The notes under the pieces were generated by a model that did no database searches, was not told the origin of the DNA, and saw only the letters and a program-made list of their open reading frames with translations. Positions 34,461 through 43,380 of a stretch of DNA of 64,000 nt are shown piece by piece. This DNA is from DASXAI01 sp963728985. GTDB lineage: Bacteria; Actinomycetota; Acidimicrobiia; Acidimicrobiales; Ilumatobacteraceae. The stretch is from contig CAVSME010000002.1 in NCBI GenBank assembly GCA_963728985.1, positions 1-64,000 of the forward strand, given 5' to 3'. Each line of letters begins with the position of its first letter. Position 1 is the stretch's first letter. Made by a program: the position numbers and the translations under genes.

Positions 34461-34811
34461 CTAACTGGGGGCGAAGAACTGGAAGGTCGCCAAGGCGACG
34501 ATGTACACGCTGATGGCCAGGAAGAAGCCGGTCCAGAAGAGGCGGCCGAAGATCTTGGCGTCGAACCGGAGGTGCATGAAGAACAGCACCACCAGCACGA
34601 ACTTCACCAGCATCATGATCAGCAGGACGGGGATGAACGCCCCGCCCAGCCATTCGGCGTAGCTGGAGTACACCTCGAGGCCCGTCAGCACGAACAGGGC
34701 GGCGGCGACCTTGATGTACAGGACGTCACTCGGACCGTCGTGGAAGTGGGACGAGTCGTGATCGACGTCCGGCTCGAGCCCAGGCTCGACGGGATGGTCC
34801 ACGGTGCTCAT
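34461..34811 (-). CDS. cytochrome c oxidase subunit IV (COX4_pro/CyoD type)
   Basis: 116 residues: a His/Asp-rich N-terminus (1-30), then three membrane helices at about 33-52, 60-78 and 88-112. The pattern matches prokaryotic subunit IV, including the VLLFFMHLRFD segment between helices 2 and 3. It lies between ctaE and ctaG and is a small structural subunit of the oxidase. A 127-bp gap separates it from ctaE; I see no gene or clear signal in that gap. Confidence 0.8.
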   Translation of the reverse strand: MSTVDHPVEPGLEPDVDHDSSHFHDGPSDVLYIKVAAALFVLTGLEVYSSYAEWLGGAFIPVLLIMMLVKFVLVVLFFMHLRFDAKIFGRLFWTGFFLAISVYIVALATFQFFAPS

Positions 34812-34938
34812 GACTGCACTCCAGGGTAGGCGAGGACGAGCTGGGTGAGCGCAGGCGCTACGGCGAACCCGCCGAGGGAAGCGCCAGCGACGAGGCGGAG
34901 TCGAGTGAGGAGAACCGAAGGGCCGACGAGCGAGACCA

Positions 34939-35598
34939 TCAGGACGGGATCAGGTAGACGAGGGTGAAGATCAGGATCCAGATGATGTCGACGAAGTGCC
35001 AGTACAGGCCGATCAGCTCGATGACCTCGGCCTTCGTCCCGCTGATGCGGCCGCGGAACGTGATCACCACGAGCGACATCAACATGATGATGCCGATGGT
35101 GACGTGGGCGCCGTGGAAGCCGGTGAGGGTGTAGAAGCTCGACCCGAACAGGTTCGTGGTGAAGCCGAGGCCCTCCCGGTAGAACGCCGTGAACTCGTAC
35201 ACCTGGCCACCGACGAAGGTGGCGCCGAGCAGGGCCGTGGTGGTGAGCCACAGCCGGGTCCGGCGGTTGTCGCCCCGGTGGGCCGACGACACCGCCAGCA
35301 CCATGGTGAGCGAGCTCATCAGCAGCACGAACGAGCTGACCGATGTGAACGGCACGTCGTAGACGGTCTCGGGCCGGGGACCCGACTGGGTGCGGCCCCG
35401 GTAGAGCATGTAGGTGGAGATGAGGCCGCCGAAGAGCAGGCACTCCGAGCCCAGGAACAGCCACATGGCCAGCTTGTTGTTCGACAGGCCGGTCGAGGAG
35501 TGGCTGCCGACCGGCTCCTCGGGGGCGTAGTCGTGGTGGGGCTCGATCTCGTGGGCGTAGGCGGCCTCGCCCGTCGGGGCCAGCGTCACGTCAGCCAA
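34939..35598 (-). CDS. ctaE: cytochrome c oxidase subunit III
   Basis: 219 residues with five predicted helices, the usual short bacterial form. Motifs are LFLGSECLLFGGLISTYMLYR, TGFHGAHVTIGIIML and the terminal LYWHFVDIIWILIFTLVYL. The TTG at 35598 is chosen: AGGAG lies about 10 nt before it and it overlaps the ctaD stop by 8 nt, while upstream in-frame codons lie antisense or out of frame within ctaD. Subunit III stabilises proton uptake by subunit I. A second, divergent subunit-III paralogue lies at 39946-40530. Confidence 0.88.
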   Translation of the reverse strand: MADVTLAPTGEAAYAHEIEPHHDYAPEEPVGSHSSTGLSNNKLAMWLFLGSECLLFGGLISTYMLYRGRTQSGPRPETVYDVPFTSVSSFVLLMSSLTMVLAVSSAHRGDNRRTRLWLTTTALLGATFVGGQVYEFTAFYREGLGFTTNLFGSSFYTLTGFHGAHVTIGIIMLMSLVVITFRGRISGTKAEVIELIGLYWHFVDIIWILIFTLVYLIPS

Positions 35599-37570
35599 TG
35601 GTCGCCAGCTCCTTGCTCTCGCCGCCCGGCCCGTCGGGGGGATCGGCGTCTTCGGAGTCAGCCACGGACGGCTCCTGCGACCACCCGTAGACACCCGCAA
35701 GGATGACGACGGCGCCGATGACGGCGATCACGTGGTTGTAGATCAGTCCGAGGCCGACGATGGGGAGACCGGCTGATACCACGAGCGGCCAGTACGACGG
35801 CGACGGCAAGTGGATGTGGTGCTCCGCGTGGGCTTCCTGCTCGGCCAGGATCTCCTCGGCGGTGGCGACCTGGCGCAGCTTGCCGGTGTCCTCGTCCTCG
35901 GCGTACTTGCGATGGAAGAACTCGTCGATCGTGTGCACGACGGGGATGGCGTCGAAGTTGTGGGCCTTGGGCGGGCTCGTGGTCATCCACTCGTAGCTGC
36001 GGGCGTCCCACGGGTCGAGCGGCGCGTTGCGGGGACCGCGGAAGCTACGCCAGGCGTTCACGATGAACAGCAGGACGCCGACGGCCAGGATGAAGGCGCC
36101 GATGGTGGCCATGAAGTTCCAGAACTCGAAGCCCTGGTTGGCCGGGTACACGTAGGTGCGCCGGGCCTGGCCCTGGAGCCCGAGGACGTGCATCGGCCCG
36201 AAGGTCAGGTTGATGCCGACCACCATGAGCCAGAAGTTCCACTTGCCCAGGTGCTCGTTCAGCATCCGCCCGAAGATCTTCGGCCACCAGTAGTAGAAGC
36301 CGGCGAACAGGCCGAACACGGCCCCACCGAACAGCACGTAGTGGAAGTGGGCGACGATGTAGTACGTGTCCGTCTGCTGGGTGTCCGACGGCGACACCGA
36401 GTGGGTGACGCCCGACAGGCCGCCGATGGTGAACTCCACCACCAGACCGATGGCGAAGCACATGGCGGTGGTGAACGACAGGCTGCCGCCCCACATCGTG
36501 GCCAGCCAGTTGATGATCTTCACGCCCGTGGGTACGGCGATGAACATCGTGGTGGCGGAGAACACCGCCACCGAGATCGGCCCCAGGCCCGAGGCGAACA
36601 TGTGGTGGGCCCACACGCCCCAGCCCATGAAGCCGATGGCCACGCCGGAGAACACGACGAACGGGTAGCCGAAGAGCGGCTTTCGCGAGAACACGGGCAG
36701 GACCTCGGACACGATGCCGAAGGATCCCAAGATCAGGATGTACACCTCCGGGTGCCCGAATATCCAGAAGAGGTGTTGCCACAGAAGTGGGTCTGCTCCC
36801 TGGCTCACGTCGAAGAACGTGGCCCCGAAGAGGCGCTGGAACGACAGCAGGAACAGCGCCACGGTGATGACCGGGATGGCGAACACCAGCAGGAACTGCA
36901 CGACCAGCACCATCCACGTGAAGATGGGCATCTTCATGAGCGACATGCCGGGCGCCCGCATGTTCAAGATGGTGACGATCAGGTTCAGGGCACCGGTCAG
37001 CGAGGCGATGCCGGCGATCTGCAGCGCGATGGTCCAGAAGTCGACGCCGTGGGTGGGCGAGAAGATCGGGCCGCTGTTGGGCGAGTAGCAGAACCAGCCG
37101 CAATCCGGTGAGCCGCCGAGGAACGGGCTGAGGTACAGGAACAGACCGCCCATGAGGAAGGTCCAGTACCCGAACGCGTTCAGGCGGGGGAAGGCCACGT
37201 CTCGCGCGCCGATCTGCAGCGGCACCATGTAGTTGGCGAAGGCGGCCACCATCGGCATCACGAAGAGGAAGATCATCGTGGTGCCGTGCATCGTGAACAT
37301 CTCGTTGTACGTGCCGGCCGACAGGATGGTGCCGTTGGGCCGGGCCAGCTGGAGCCGGATCAGCAGCGCTTCACAGCCGCCGACCACGAAGAACACCATG
37401 GCGGTGAAGCCGTACATGATGCCGATCTTCTTGTGATCGATGGTGAAGACCCAGCTCTTCCAGCCGGTCGTCGTCGTGGGTCGGCGGAACGCGCCGAGCG
37501 CCTGGCGGGGGGCGACGCCGCTCGCCGGCGGGAGCTCGAGGTTCCTCGGTGGCTGTTCGGTGATGGCCAA
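35591..37570 (-). CDS. ctaD: cytochrome c oxidase subunit I
   Basis: 659 residues. The catalytic subunit binds haem a, haem a3 and CuB, reduces O2 to water and pumps protons. All ligands are present: TMHGTTM (His about 95), FGHPEVY, WAHHMF and VAHFHYV. The SATTMFIAVPTGVKIINW segment carries the K-channel Lys. Beyond the 12-helix core there is a C-terminal extension (about 530-659) with two more helices and an acidic tail, as in many actinobacterial and Thermus-type enzymes. It lies between ctaC and ctaE in the operon. A ligand-less paralogue is encoded at 40652-42280. Confidence 0.95.
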   Translation of the reverse strand: MAITEQPPRNLELPPASGVAPRQALGAFRRPTTTTGWKSWVFTIDHKKIGIMYGFTAMVFFVVGGCEALLIRLQLARPNGTILSAGTYNEMFTMHGTTMIFLFVMPMVAAFANYMVPLQIGARDVAFPRLNAFGYWTFLMGGLFLYLSPFLGGSPDCGWFCYSPNSGPIFSPTHGVDFWTIALQIAGIASLTGALNLIVTILNMRAPGMSLMKMPIFTWMVLVVQFLLVFAIPVITVALFLLSFQRLFGATFFDVSQGADPLLWQHLFWIFGHPEVYILILGSFGIVSEVLPVFSRKPLFGYPFVVFSGVAIGFMGWGVWAHHMFASGLGPISVAVFSATTMFIAVPTGVKIINWLATMWGGSLSFTTAMCFAIGLVVEFTIGGLSGVTHSVSPSDTQQTDTYYIVAHFHYVLFGGAVFGLFAGFYYWWPKIFGRMLNEHLGKWNFWLMVVGINLTFGPMHVLGLQGQARRTYVYPANQGFEFWNFMATIGAFILAVGVLLFIVNAWRSFRGPRNAPLDPWDARSYEWMTTSPPKAHNFDAIPVVHTIDEFFHRKYAEDEDTGKLRQVATAEEILAEQEAHAEHHIHLPSPSYWPLVVSAGLPIVGLGLIYNHVIAVIGAVVILAGVYGWSQEPSVADSEDADPPDGPGGESKELATIG

Positions 37571-37591
37571 CGTCTCGTCCCTTTGTTCCTG

Positions 37592-38830
37592 CTACTTCAG
37601 CGTCGCCAAGTAGGCGACGAGCTGGGCGATCTGTGGTTCGGACAAGCCCAGGTTGGGCATGCCCCGATACTTGCCATCGGCGTTCTGCACGGCGTCCATC
37701 GGTATGAGGGCAGGCGGGTTGCGCAGCCAGGCCGACAGCACCTCGGCGTTGAGGCAGCTGACCGGCGTGCCGGTGGGCTGACCCTGCATGTCACCGGTGC
37801 AGTTCGGCCGCTTGAGGTCGTAGGTGGCGCCGGCGAACGTGGTGCGGCTCATCAGGTGGGTGAGGTTGGGAGCGGCCCCCGAGACGAGCTGCTCATTGGC
37901 CTGCGACACGATCGGCTGACCCTTGTCGTCGGTGAGGCCGTTGATCGTGTGGCACCGGGAGCACTGGCTCTTGAAGATCACCTGGCCGGCTACGGCCTCG
38001 GTCTCGCTCGCTGGTGGATCGACGGCCAGTTTCGTCTGGTTCGCCACCCAGGCGTCGTAGTCGCTCTGCGACAGCGCGATGACCCGCATCCGCATCTTGG
38101 CGTGGGCCAGACCACAGAACTCCGTGCACTGGCCGTAGAAGTCACCCGTGCTGTTGGCCTCGAGGGTGAGCGGCTGGACGCGCCCGGGGACGGCGTCGCG
38201 CTTGCCGTTGAGAGCCGGGATCCAGAAGGAGTGGATGACGTCGCGCGAGGTGATGCTCAGCGACACCTGCTTGCCGACTGGTATCACCATCTCGCCGGCG
38301 GTCACGATCGGGATGCCGTTGGCGTCCTTCACGTCGGGGTACTGGAACTCCCACCACCACTGCTGGCCGATGACGGTGACGTTCAGCGGGTCCGTGGGTT
38401 CTTTGGCCAGGTCGAACAGCGTCTTGATGGTGAACACGGCGACGAAGGCCAGCAGCACGGCCGGTGCGATGGTCCACATCAGCTCGAGGCGGGGGGCGCC
38501 GTGGATCTGCGTCGGGACCTCGTCCTCGTGGCCCTTCTTGCGCCGGAACTTCACGATGATCACCAGCGTGACGATCATCACGAGGACGCCCACGACGCCG
38601 GCGATCAGGAAGACGGGGACCTGGAGGTCCTGGATCTTCTGCGCCTCTTCACCCTTGGGCTGGAAGGTGTCGAGCGGGGCGTCCTTGGCGCAGCCGGCCA
38701 GCGCCAGGCCGAAGCCGGCGAGGGCGAGGGGCGCCCACCGGCGCCACGGCCGCCGGCGCGGACCACTGGTGCGAGCCTTCCCTTCCGCCACCTCGGCCAC
38801 CGTACCCCTGGGCCCGCGCTGCTCGGCCAT
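37592..38830 (-). CDS. ctaC: caa3-type cytochrome c oxidase subunit II with fused cytochrome c
   Basis: 412 residues. A basic N-terminus is followed by a lipobox-like LALAGC (Cys about 45), two membrane helices (about 70-95 and 120-140) and the CuA cupredoxin domain, with QWWWEFQYPD and the ligand loop GQCTEFCGLAHAKMRM. A C-terminal cytochrome c domain has CSRCH and a later Met in YRGMPNLGLS. The fusion makes this a caa3-type oxidase that takes electrons without a separate soluble cytochrome. The ATG at 38830 sits in a TGATG overlap with the upstream gene. Interruption by an insert between CxxCH and the Met resembles actinobacterial members. Confidence 0.93.
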   Translation of the reverse strand: MAEQRGPRGTVAEVAEGKARTSGPRRRPWRRWAPLALAGFGLALAGCAKDAPLDTFQPKGEEAQKIQDLQVPVFLIAGVVGVLVMIVTLVIIVKFRRKKGHEDEVPTQIHGAPRLELMWTIAPAVLLAFVAVFTIKTLFDLAKEPTDPLNVTVIGQQWWWEFQYPDVKDANGIPIVTAGEMVIPVGKQVSLSITSRDVIHSFWIPALNGKRDAVPGRVQPLTLEANSTGDFYGQCTEFCGLAHAKMRMRVIALSQSDYDAWVANQTKLAVDPPASETEAVAGQVIFKSQCSRCHTINGLTDDKGQPIVSQANEQLVSGAAPNLTHLMSRTTFAGATYDLKRPNCTGDMQGQPTGTPVSCLNAEVLSAWLRNPPALIPMDAVQNADGKYRGMPNLGLSEPQIAQLVAYLATLK

Positions 38831-39939
38831 CACGGCACGAGGACCTTTCCTTCGAGCACGCCGAGGTCGTCCCCGGTCTGCGTCTTGAACGAGAACGTGC
38901 CCGGCTTGGGCATGGTGACGGTCAACACCGTGGCCTTGCCTCCGCCGATGTAGTCGCTCCGGAACTCGATGGGCACCATGATCACCGTGCCGTTGGCGTC
39001 CTTGACCTGCTGGCCACTGGCGTCGAGCTTGGGCGTCTCGCCGCCCTCGACGACGAGCTGGCGGGGCACGTCGTCGTCGTTGGCGAAGAGGATGTTGAGC
39101 GACGCCGACCGGGCCAGGATGAGCTCGTCGGGGGTCATCGTGCCCGGCGAGACGGTGACGGTGGCGACCACGTTGGACTTGTCGCCCACGGCGTTGGAGG
39201 TCTGCTTCTCGGGCCCGGTCTCCTCCACGTGGCTGTGCAGCTCGTCGCGCTCGCCCGTGCTCGCTCCGACCACGCCGGCGGTCAGGATGCCGACGCCACC
39301 GAGCACCAGGACGCTGGACACCACGGCGCCACTGAGCCGCTTGGGCGTGGACATGATGGCGGCGATCACCAGCACGAGCGCGCCGAGGCCGATGAAGACC
39401 CCCACGGCGGCGCTCTTCGGGATGGCCAGCATGATCCGGGAGAAACCGAAGATGACGAGGAGCACGCTCACCGCCCCGAGGATCGGGAACTCCAGCGGGT
39501 GCATCAGCCGCCCCCGGACCCGGGCGTTGTACTCCGGGTCGTCCGAGGCGCGGTCGGCCCAGGCCTGCACCGTCCACTCGATGGTGGTGGCGATGAGCAC
39601 CACGAGGCCGCCGAGGAACCAGCGCCGGTCGTAGACGATCCCGATGGCCACCAGACCGGCGCCGAACGCGCCCAGGAGCGGCCACATGCTGGGCGAGACC
39701 CGCGGGCCCCGCCCGCTGCCCTCGGCGTCGGCCGCCGACGTCGCCTCGACGGCCGGGGCCTCGAGGTCGGCGTCGCGGAAGGCGATGATGATGGCCCCGA
39801 GGAAGGCGGCCACGGCCGACAGCGAGAACAGCACGATCACGCCGAAGAACTCGAGGTCGGTGCCCACCCAGTAGACGAGGCCAGCCGCCGCCGCCGCGGC
39901 GCTGAGCCCGAAGAACAACTTCGATCCGGTGGTGAACAT
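38830..39939 (-). CDS. CtaF-like membrane protein fused to a cupredoxin-like domain
   Basis: 369 residues. The first 140 residues (two N-terminal helices, an acidic loop, then SMWPLLGAFGAGLVAIGIVYDRRWFL) resemble actinobacterial oxidase subunit CtaF. Three to four further helices lie at 150-240. A C-terminal extracytoplasmic domain (about 255-369) has beta-strand spacing like cupredoxins and ends MPKPGTFSFKTQTGDDLGVLEGKVLV, but I see no clear Cys/His/Met copper triad. It sits directly before ctaC (1-nt overlap of stop and start) and is probably a structural or assembly subunit. The fusion assignment is inference from pattern. Confidence 0.55.
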   Translation of the reverse strand: MFTTGSKLFFGLSAAAAAAGLVYWVGTDLEFFGVIVLFSLSAVAAFLGAIIIAFRDADLEAPAVEATSAADAEGSGRGPRVSPSMWPLLGAFGAGLVAIGIVYDRRWFLGGLVVLIATTIEWTVQAWADRASDDPEYNARVRGRLMHPLEFPILGAVSVLLVIFGFSRIMLAIPKSAAVGVFIGLGALVLVIAAIMSTPKRLSGAVVSSVLVLGGVGILTAGVVGASTGERDELHSHVEETGPEKQTSNAVGDKSNVVATVTVSPGTMTPDELILARSASLNILFANDDDVPRQLVVEGGETPKLDASGQQVKDANGTVIMVPIEFRSDYIGGGKATVLTVTMPKPGTFSFKTQTGDDLGVLEGKVLVP

Positions 39940-39945
39940 GCGCCC

Positions 39946-40530
39946 CTACTTGACCACGTAGACGACGAACCACACGGCCGCGAACGCGACCGTGAGGAAG
40001 TGCCAGTAGAGCGCCAGCGCCGCAACTCCCTCGTGGCGCTTGGCGGTGTAACGGCCGCCCAGCGATCGGAACACGACGATGACGGCCATGACCATGCCGG
40101 CCACGAGGGCGAGGAGGAACGCACCCGTGACGCTGAAGAACAAGACCCCGTAGCGGGTGTCCACCCCGACGCCGACCTGTTGGTAGATGTACGCCTGGGC
40201 GTTGAACACGGCGATCCCGAAGATCACCATGAGGGCCGCCGCCACGACGGCGTCACGGCGGTTGTCCCGGGCCATGGCGTAGACGGACCACTGGGCCATC
40301 ACCGAGGCGCCCGCCATGATGATCAGCATCATGTTGGAGGCCACGCCCGGGAGCACGATCCCCTTGGGCAGCCACGCCGCCGAGGTCCCACCGGCGGCGT
40401 CGCGCAGGGCGATCCAGACGGCGAGCATGCCGGCGAAGAGCATGCCGGCGGCGGCGCACGCCAGCGACGTGGCCACCAGCAACATGCGAGGCCGCTGGGG
40501 CAGCGGTGCGGGGGGCAGAGCAAGACTCAC
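39946..40530 (-). CDS. cytochrome c oxidase subunit III-like protein (second paralogue)
   Basis: 194 residues with five predicted helices. It resembles subunit III in the ending ALYWHFLTVAFAAVWFVVYVV (compare LYWHFVDIIWI in ctaE) and in overall helix spacing, but the TGFHGAHV motif of ctaE is not conserved. The GTG at 40530 has AAGG upstream. It stands between the ligand-less subunit-I paralogue and the CtaF-like gene, so the two paralogues may form their own complex or an added part of the main oxidase. Six nucleotides separate it from the CtaF-like gene. Confidence 0.65.
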   Translation of the reverse strand: MSLALPPAPLPQRPRMLLVATSLACAAAGMLFAGMLAVWIALRDAAGGTSAAWLPKGIVLPGVASNMMLIIMAGASVMAQWSVYAMARDNRRDAVVAAALMVIFGIAVFNAQAYIYQQVGVGVDTRYGVLFFSVTGAFLLALVAGMVMAVIVVFRSLGGRYTAKRHEGVAALALYWHFLTVAFAAVWFVVYVVK

Positions 40531-40569
40531 TGGTGCACCTTGCCATCGTAAGCAGGTGTTCGGGTGGGC

Positions 40570-40615
40570 GGTGCCCGGTGGGCACCAGTGAGCGGTTCGC
40601 CACTACGCGGCGAAC
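40570..40615. terminator. two adjacent hairpins between the two paralogue genes
   Basis: GGTGCCC/GGGCACC (40570-40586, loop GGT) and GTTCGCC/GGCGAAC (40595-40615, loop ACTACGC) stand side by side in the 121-bp gap after the subunit-I paralogue. They could be a partial terminator or an mRNA-processing stem separating the two parts of the oxidase operon. Confidence 0.4.
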
Positions 40616-40651
40616 AACACACCGCATCGATGATGAGCTCGCTTCGCTCGC

Positions 40652-42280
40652 TCATTCGGCCGCCGCCCTCGCTGCGAGCTTGATGTCCACCAACGGCTGG
40701 GCCGACGTCACGACCGGCGGCTCGGCGAAGTTGCCGGCCGGCGGGGGCGAGGTGGTGGTCCACTCGAGGGTGGCGCCGTCCCACGGGTCGTCGGCGGCCG
40801 TCTCCCCGAGGGCGAAGCCCCGCAGGGCCACCAAGATGACGCCCAGCACGACGAGCGCCAGGAGCACGTAGCCGACGGCGGAGACGGCGTTCAGGAACTG
40901 GACCGGTCCGTCGATGCCGAAGTCGGACACCGTGCCGGCCGGTTGCTTCATGAAGCCGAGGATCACGTCGGGGGCGGCGATGAGCACCACCCCGAACAGG
41001 CCGCCCACGGCGAGCAGCCGGAACAGCAGATCGGCGGGCTTGCGCCCCCACAGCTTGGGTCCCCAGTAGACGAGACCGCCGATGCCGGCCAGCACGGCGC
41101 CGAGCACCAGAAGGTTGTACTGCGCGACCTCGTAGACGGTGCCTTCGAGGTTGAGCCCGCTGAACGGCAGGAGGACACCGGCGGCGGCGCCGGCCAGGTA
41201 CATGAGGAGGGCGGCGACCGCCCACAGGAGCGGCGAGCCGAGCTGCGGGCGACCGAGCTTCATGGTGAGGCCGGCGGCGCCGAGGACGAGCAGCGGCGGC
41301 AGCAGGGCGATGATGGCCACCGCACCGGCGAGGAAGGAGTGGCGCACGTTGGCGTAGAGGGCGGGCTGCACCCAGGCCCCGAAGCCGACGACGCCGGCCA
41401 GGGCGATGCCGATGAGCACGCTCTCGGGCTTCTGGAGACGCTGGCGGGCGAAGGTCTGCAGCGCGTCAGCAGCGAAGCCCAGCGCGGGCACGACGAAGGC
41501 GAAGAGCTGCGGCGCCAGCACGGTCCAGCCGATGTAGCCGCCGATGCCGAAGTTGCCGCCGAAGACGGCGCGCCCGTAGCGGTGATCGACGTACAGGTAG
41601 ACCAGCTCGCCCACGAGCACCGGGAGGCTGACGATCAGCACCACGGCGCTCACGACCATGGACCACGCGAACAGCGGCACCCGATCGAGCGTCATACCCG
41701 GAGCCCGCAGGGTGAGCACGGTGGTGGCCACGCACAGCACACCCAGGACGAGGGCCACGGCGATGAGACCGAACGAGACGAGGAACAGCTCGACGGCGAT
41801 GGGGTTGCCGCCGCCGGGGCCGCCGTTGGCGATGTAGGCGCCCACCATGACGCCGGTGCCGACCAGCCACGACCAGAAGGCGAGGGCGGCGGCCCGGGGG
41901 AAGGCGATGCTCCGGGCCCCGATCTGCAGCGGCACGATGGCGGTGGCCAGGCCGAGGAAGAGCGGAGCGACCACGCAGAACACGGCGCCGAGGAAGTACA
42001 GCGAGTACAGCTGGGCGACAGCGTCGGCGTGGAGGATGTCGAACGAGCCGTCGTCGACCCGCTCGAAGGCGAGGAGCGCCCCCACGACGAGGAGGGCGAC
42101 GGCGAAGGCCAGGGCAAGGGCCACGTACAGCCGGCCGATGCGGCGGTGGTCGCCGGTGGTGAGCCACTCCGCCAGCCCGTTCTGGGCGAGCCGCCGACCA
42201 CCGGGGAGCGGCGCGTCGGCGTGCTCGTCGGAGGCGCTCGGCGTGGGCGGCGCCTCCGGTCGGGTGTCTTGCATGGTCAT
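40652..42280 (-). CDS. subunit-I (CtaD) paralogue lacking every haem and copper ligand
   Basis: 542 residues, clearly homologous to CtaD: TGDHRRIGRLY, VPLQIGARSIAFPR, LRAPGMTLDRVPLFAW and the C-terminal DPWDGATLEWTTTSPPP all align with it, and about 12 helices are predicted. The catalytic sites are gone: MHGTT becomes LYFLG, GHPEVY becomes LAPQLF, WAHHMF becomes WVQPAL and VAHFHYV becomes VAQYNLL. All six metal-ligand His are replaced while the fold is retained, so this is probably a maintained non-catalytic protein, not an oxidase. It sits between ctaB and the subunit-III paralogue. Its role is unknown. Confidence 0.8.
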   Translation of the reverse strand: MTMQDTRPEAPPTPSASDEHADAPLPGGRRLAQNGLAEWLTTGDHRRIGRLYVALALAFAVALLVVGALLAFERVDDGSFDILHADAVAQLYSLYFLGAVFCVVAPLFLGLATAIVPLQIGARSIAFPRAAALAFWSWLVGTGVMVGAYIANGGPGGGNPIAVELFLVSFGLIAVALVLGVLCVATTVLTLRAPGMTLDRVPLFAWSMVVSAVVLIVSLPVLVGELVYLYVDHRYGRAVFGGNFGIGGYIGWTVLAPQLFAFVVPALGFAADALQTFARQRLQKPESVLIGIALAGVVGFGAWVQPALYANVRHSFLAGAVAIIALLPPLLVLGAAGLTMKLGRPQLGSPLLWAVAALLMYLAGAAAGVLLPFSGLNLEGTVYEVAQYNLLVLGAVLAGIGGLVYWGPKLWGRKPADLLFRLLAVGGLFGVVLIAAPDVILGFMKQPAGTVSDFGIDGPVQFLNAVSAVGYVLLALVVLGVILVALRGFALGETAADDPWDGATLEWTTTSPPPAGNFAEPPVVTSAQPLVDIKLAARAAAE

Positions 42281-42328
42281 GCCGTGGGCGACATTACCTA
42301 GGCCGACCGAGCGACTTTGAAATCCTGT

Positions 42329-43306
42329 TCACAAGCCGTTTCTCACCAGCGTGTCGACGGCGAGCGCGCCGAACAGCAGGGTCACGTACGTGATCGAGTA
42401 GCCGAAGACCCCCATGGCCCGCCGCGGCGTGGGATGGCGGCGCAGGTCGAGCACCGACCAGATGAACACCGCGCCCAGCACCCCCGCGGCGCCGGCGTAG
42501 ATCCACCCGGTCGGCGCCACCGGCACCACCGCCACGGAGAGCAGGCACAGGGTCACCGTGTAGCCCAGCATCCGGCGACTGGTGACCTCGATCGAGGTCA
42601 CGGCGGGCAGCATGGGCACGTCGGCGGCCCGATAGTCGTCGGCGTAGCGGATGGCCAAGGCCCAGAAGTGGGGCGGCGTCCAGAAGAAGATGACGGCGAA
42701 CAGCAGCACCGGCGTCCACCCGAGGCTGCCCGTCACCGCCGCCCACCCGACCAGCACGGGCACGGCACCGGCCGCCCCGCCGATCACGATGTTCTGGGTC
42801 GATGTGCGCTTCAGCCAGATCGTGTAGACGAAGACGTAGAAAAGGGTGGCGCACAGGGCGAGGACGGCGGAGAGCAGGTTGACGAGGGCCCAGAGCTCGG
42901 CGAAGGCGACCACTTCGAGGATCACGGCGAAGATCAGGGCGGCCCGGGGCGTGACCGCGCCGGTCACGAGGGGGCGGTGCTGCGTGCGGGGCATCAACCG
43001 GTCGATGTCGCGGTCGACGTACATGTTGATGGCGTTGGCGCCGCCGGCGGCCAGCGTGCCGCCGATGAGCGTGGCCAGGATGAGGCCGAGCGACGGCAGG
43101 CCGTGCTCGGCCAGGATCATCGTCGGCACGGTGCTGACCAGGAGGAGCTCGATGATCCTGGGCTTGGTCAGGGCGACGTACGCCCCCACCTTCGTGCGCG
43201 GTGCGCGCCGCGCCGCCGAATGCCCGAGGAGCGCATTCGGGGTGAGGCGGGAGGGCACGATGGCCCGTGCGGCGGGTAGGCCGCTGTGGTGGCTTCCGAC
43301 GGCCAT
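42329..43306 (-). CDS. ctaB: protohaem IX farnesyltransferase (haem O synthase)
   Basis: Transfers farnesyl to haem B to make haem O, the precursor of haem A for the oxidase encoded downstream. About 325 residues with eight or nine membrane helices of the UbiA superfamily. The two Mg-diphosphate motifs are NMYVDRDIDRLMPRTQHRPL and YADDYRAADVPMLP. The ATG at 43306 is chosen because AGGA stands 5 nt before it; the ATG-proximal alternative at 43372 lacks support. It is 48 bp upstream of the ligand-less subunit-I gene on the same strand and divergent from clpS. Confidence 0.92.
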   Translation of the reverse strand: MAVGSHHSGLPAARAIVPSRLTPNALLGHSAARRAPRTKVGAYVALTKPRIIELLLVSTVPTMILAEHGLPSLGLILATLIGGTLAAGGANAINMYVDRDIDRLMPRTQHRPLVTGAVTPRAALIFAVILEVVAFAELWALVNLLSAVLALCATLFYVFVYTIWLKRTSTQNIVIGGAAGAVPVLVGWAAVTGSLGWTPVLLFAVIFFWTPPHFWALAIRYADDYRAADVPMLPAVTSIEVTSRRMLGYTVTLCLLSVAVVPVAPTGWIYAGAAGVLGAVFIWSVLDLRRHPTPRRAMGVFGYSITYVTLLFGALAVDTLVRNGL

Positions 43307-43380
43307 ACCGATCCTGATGGTATGGCTGTCAGTGGATGCCGACCAACGCGCTGGGCCGCGGACGCGAGACAATTGACGTC

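Noticed and set aside
35810..37111. 433-codon plus-strand frame opposite ctaD
   Set aside because: Antisense shadow rich in Asp, Glu, His and Val; ctaD has all catalytic motifs on the minus strand.
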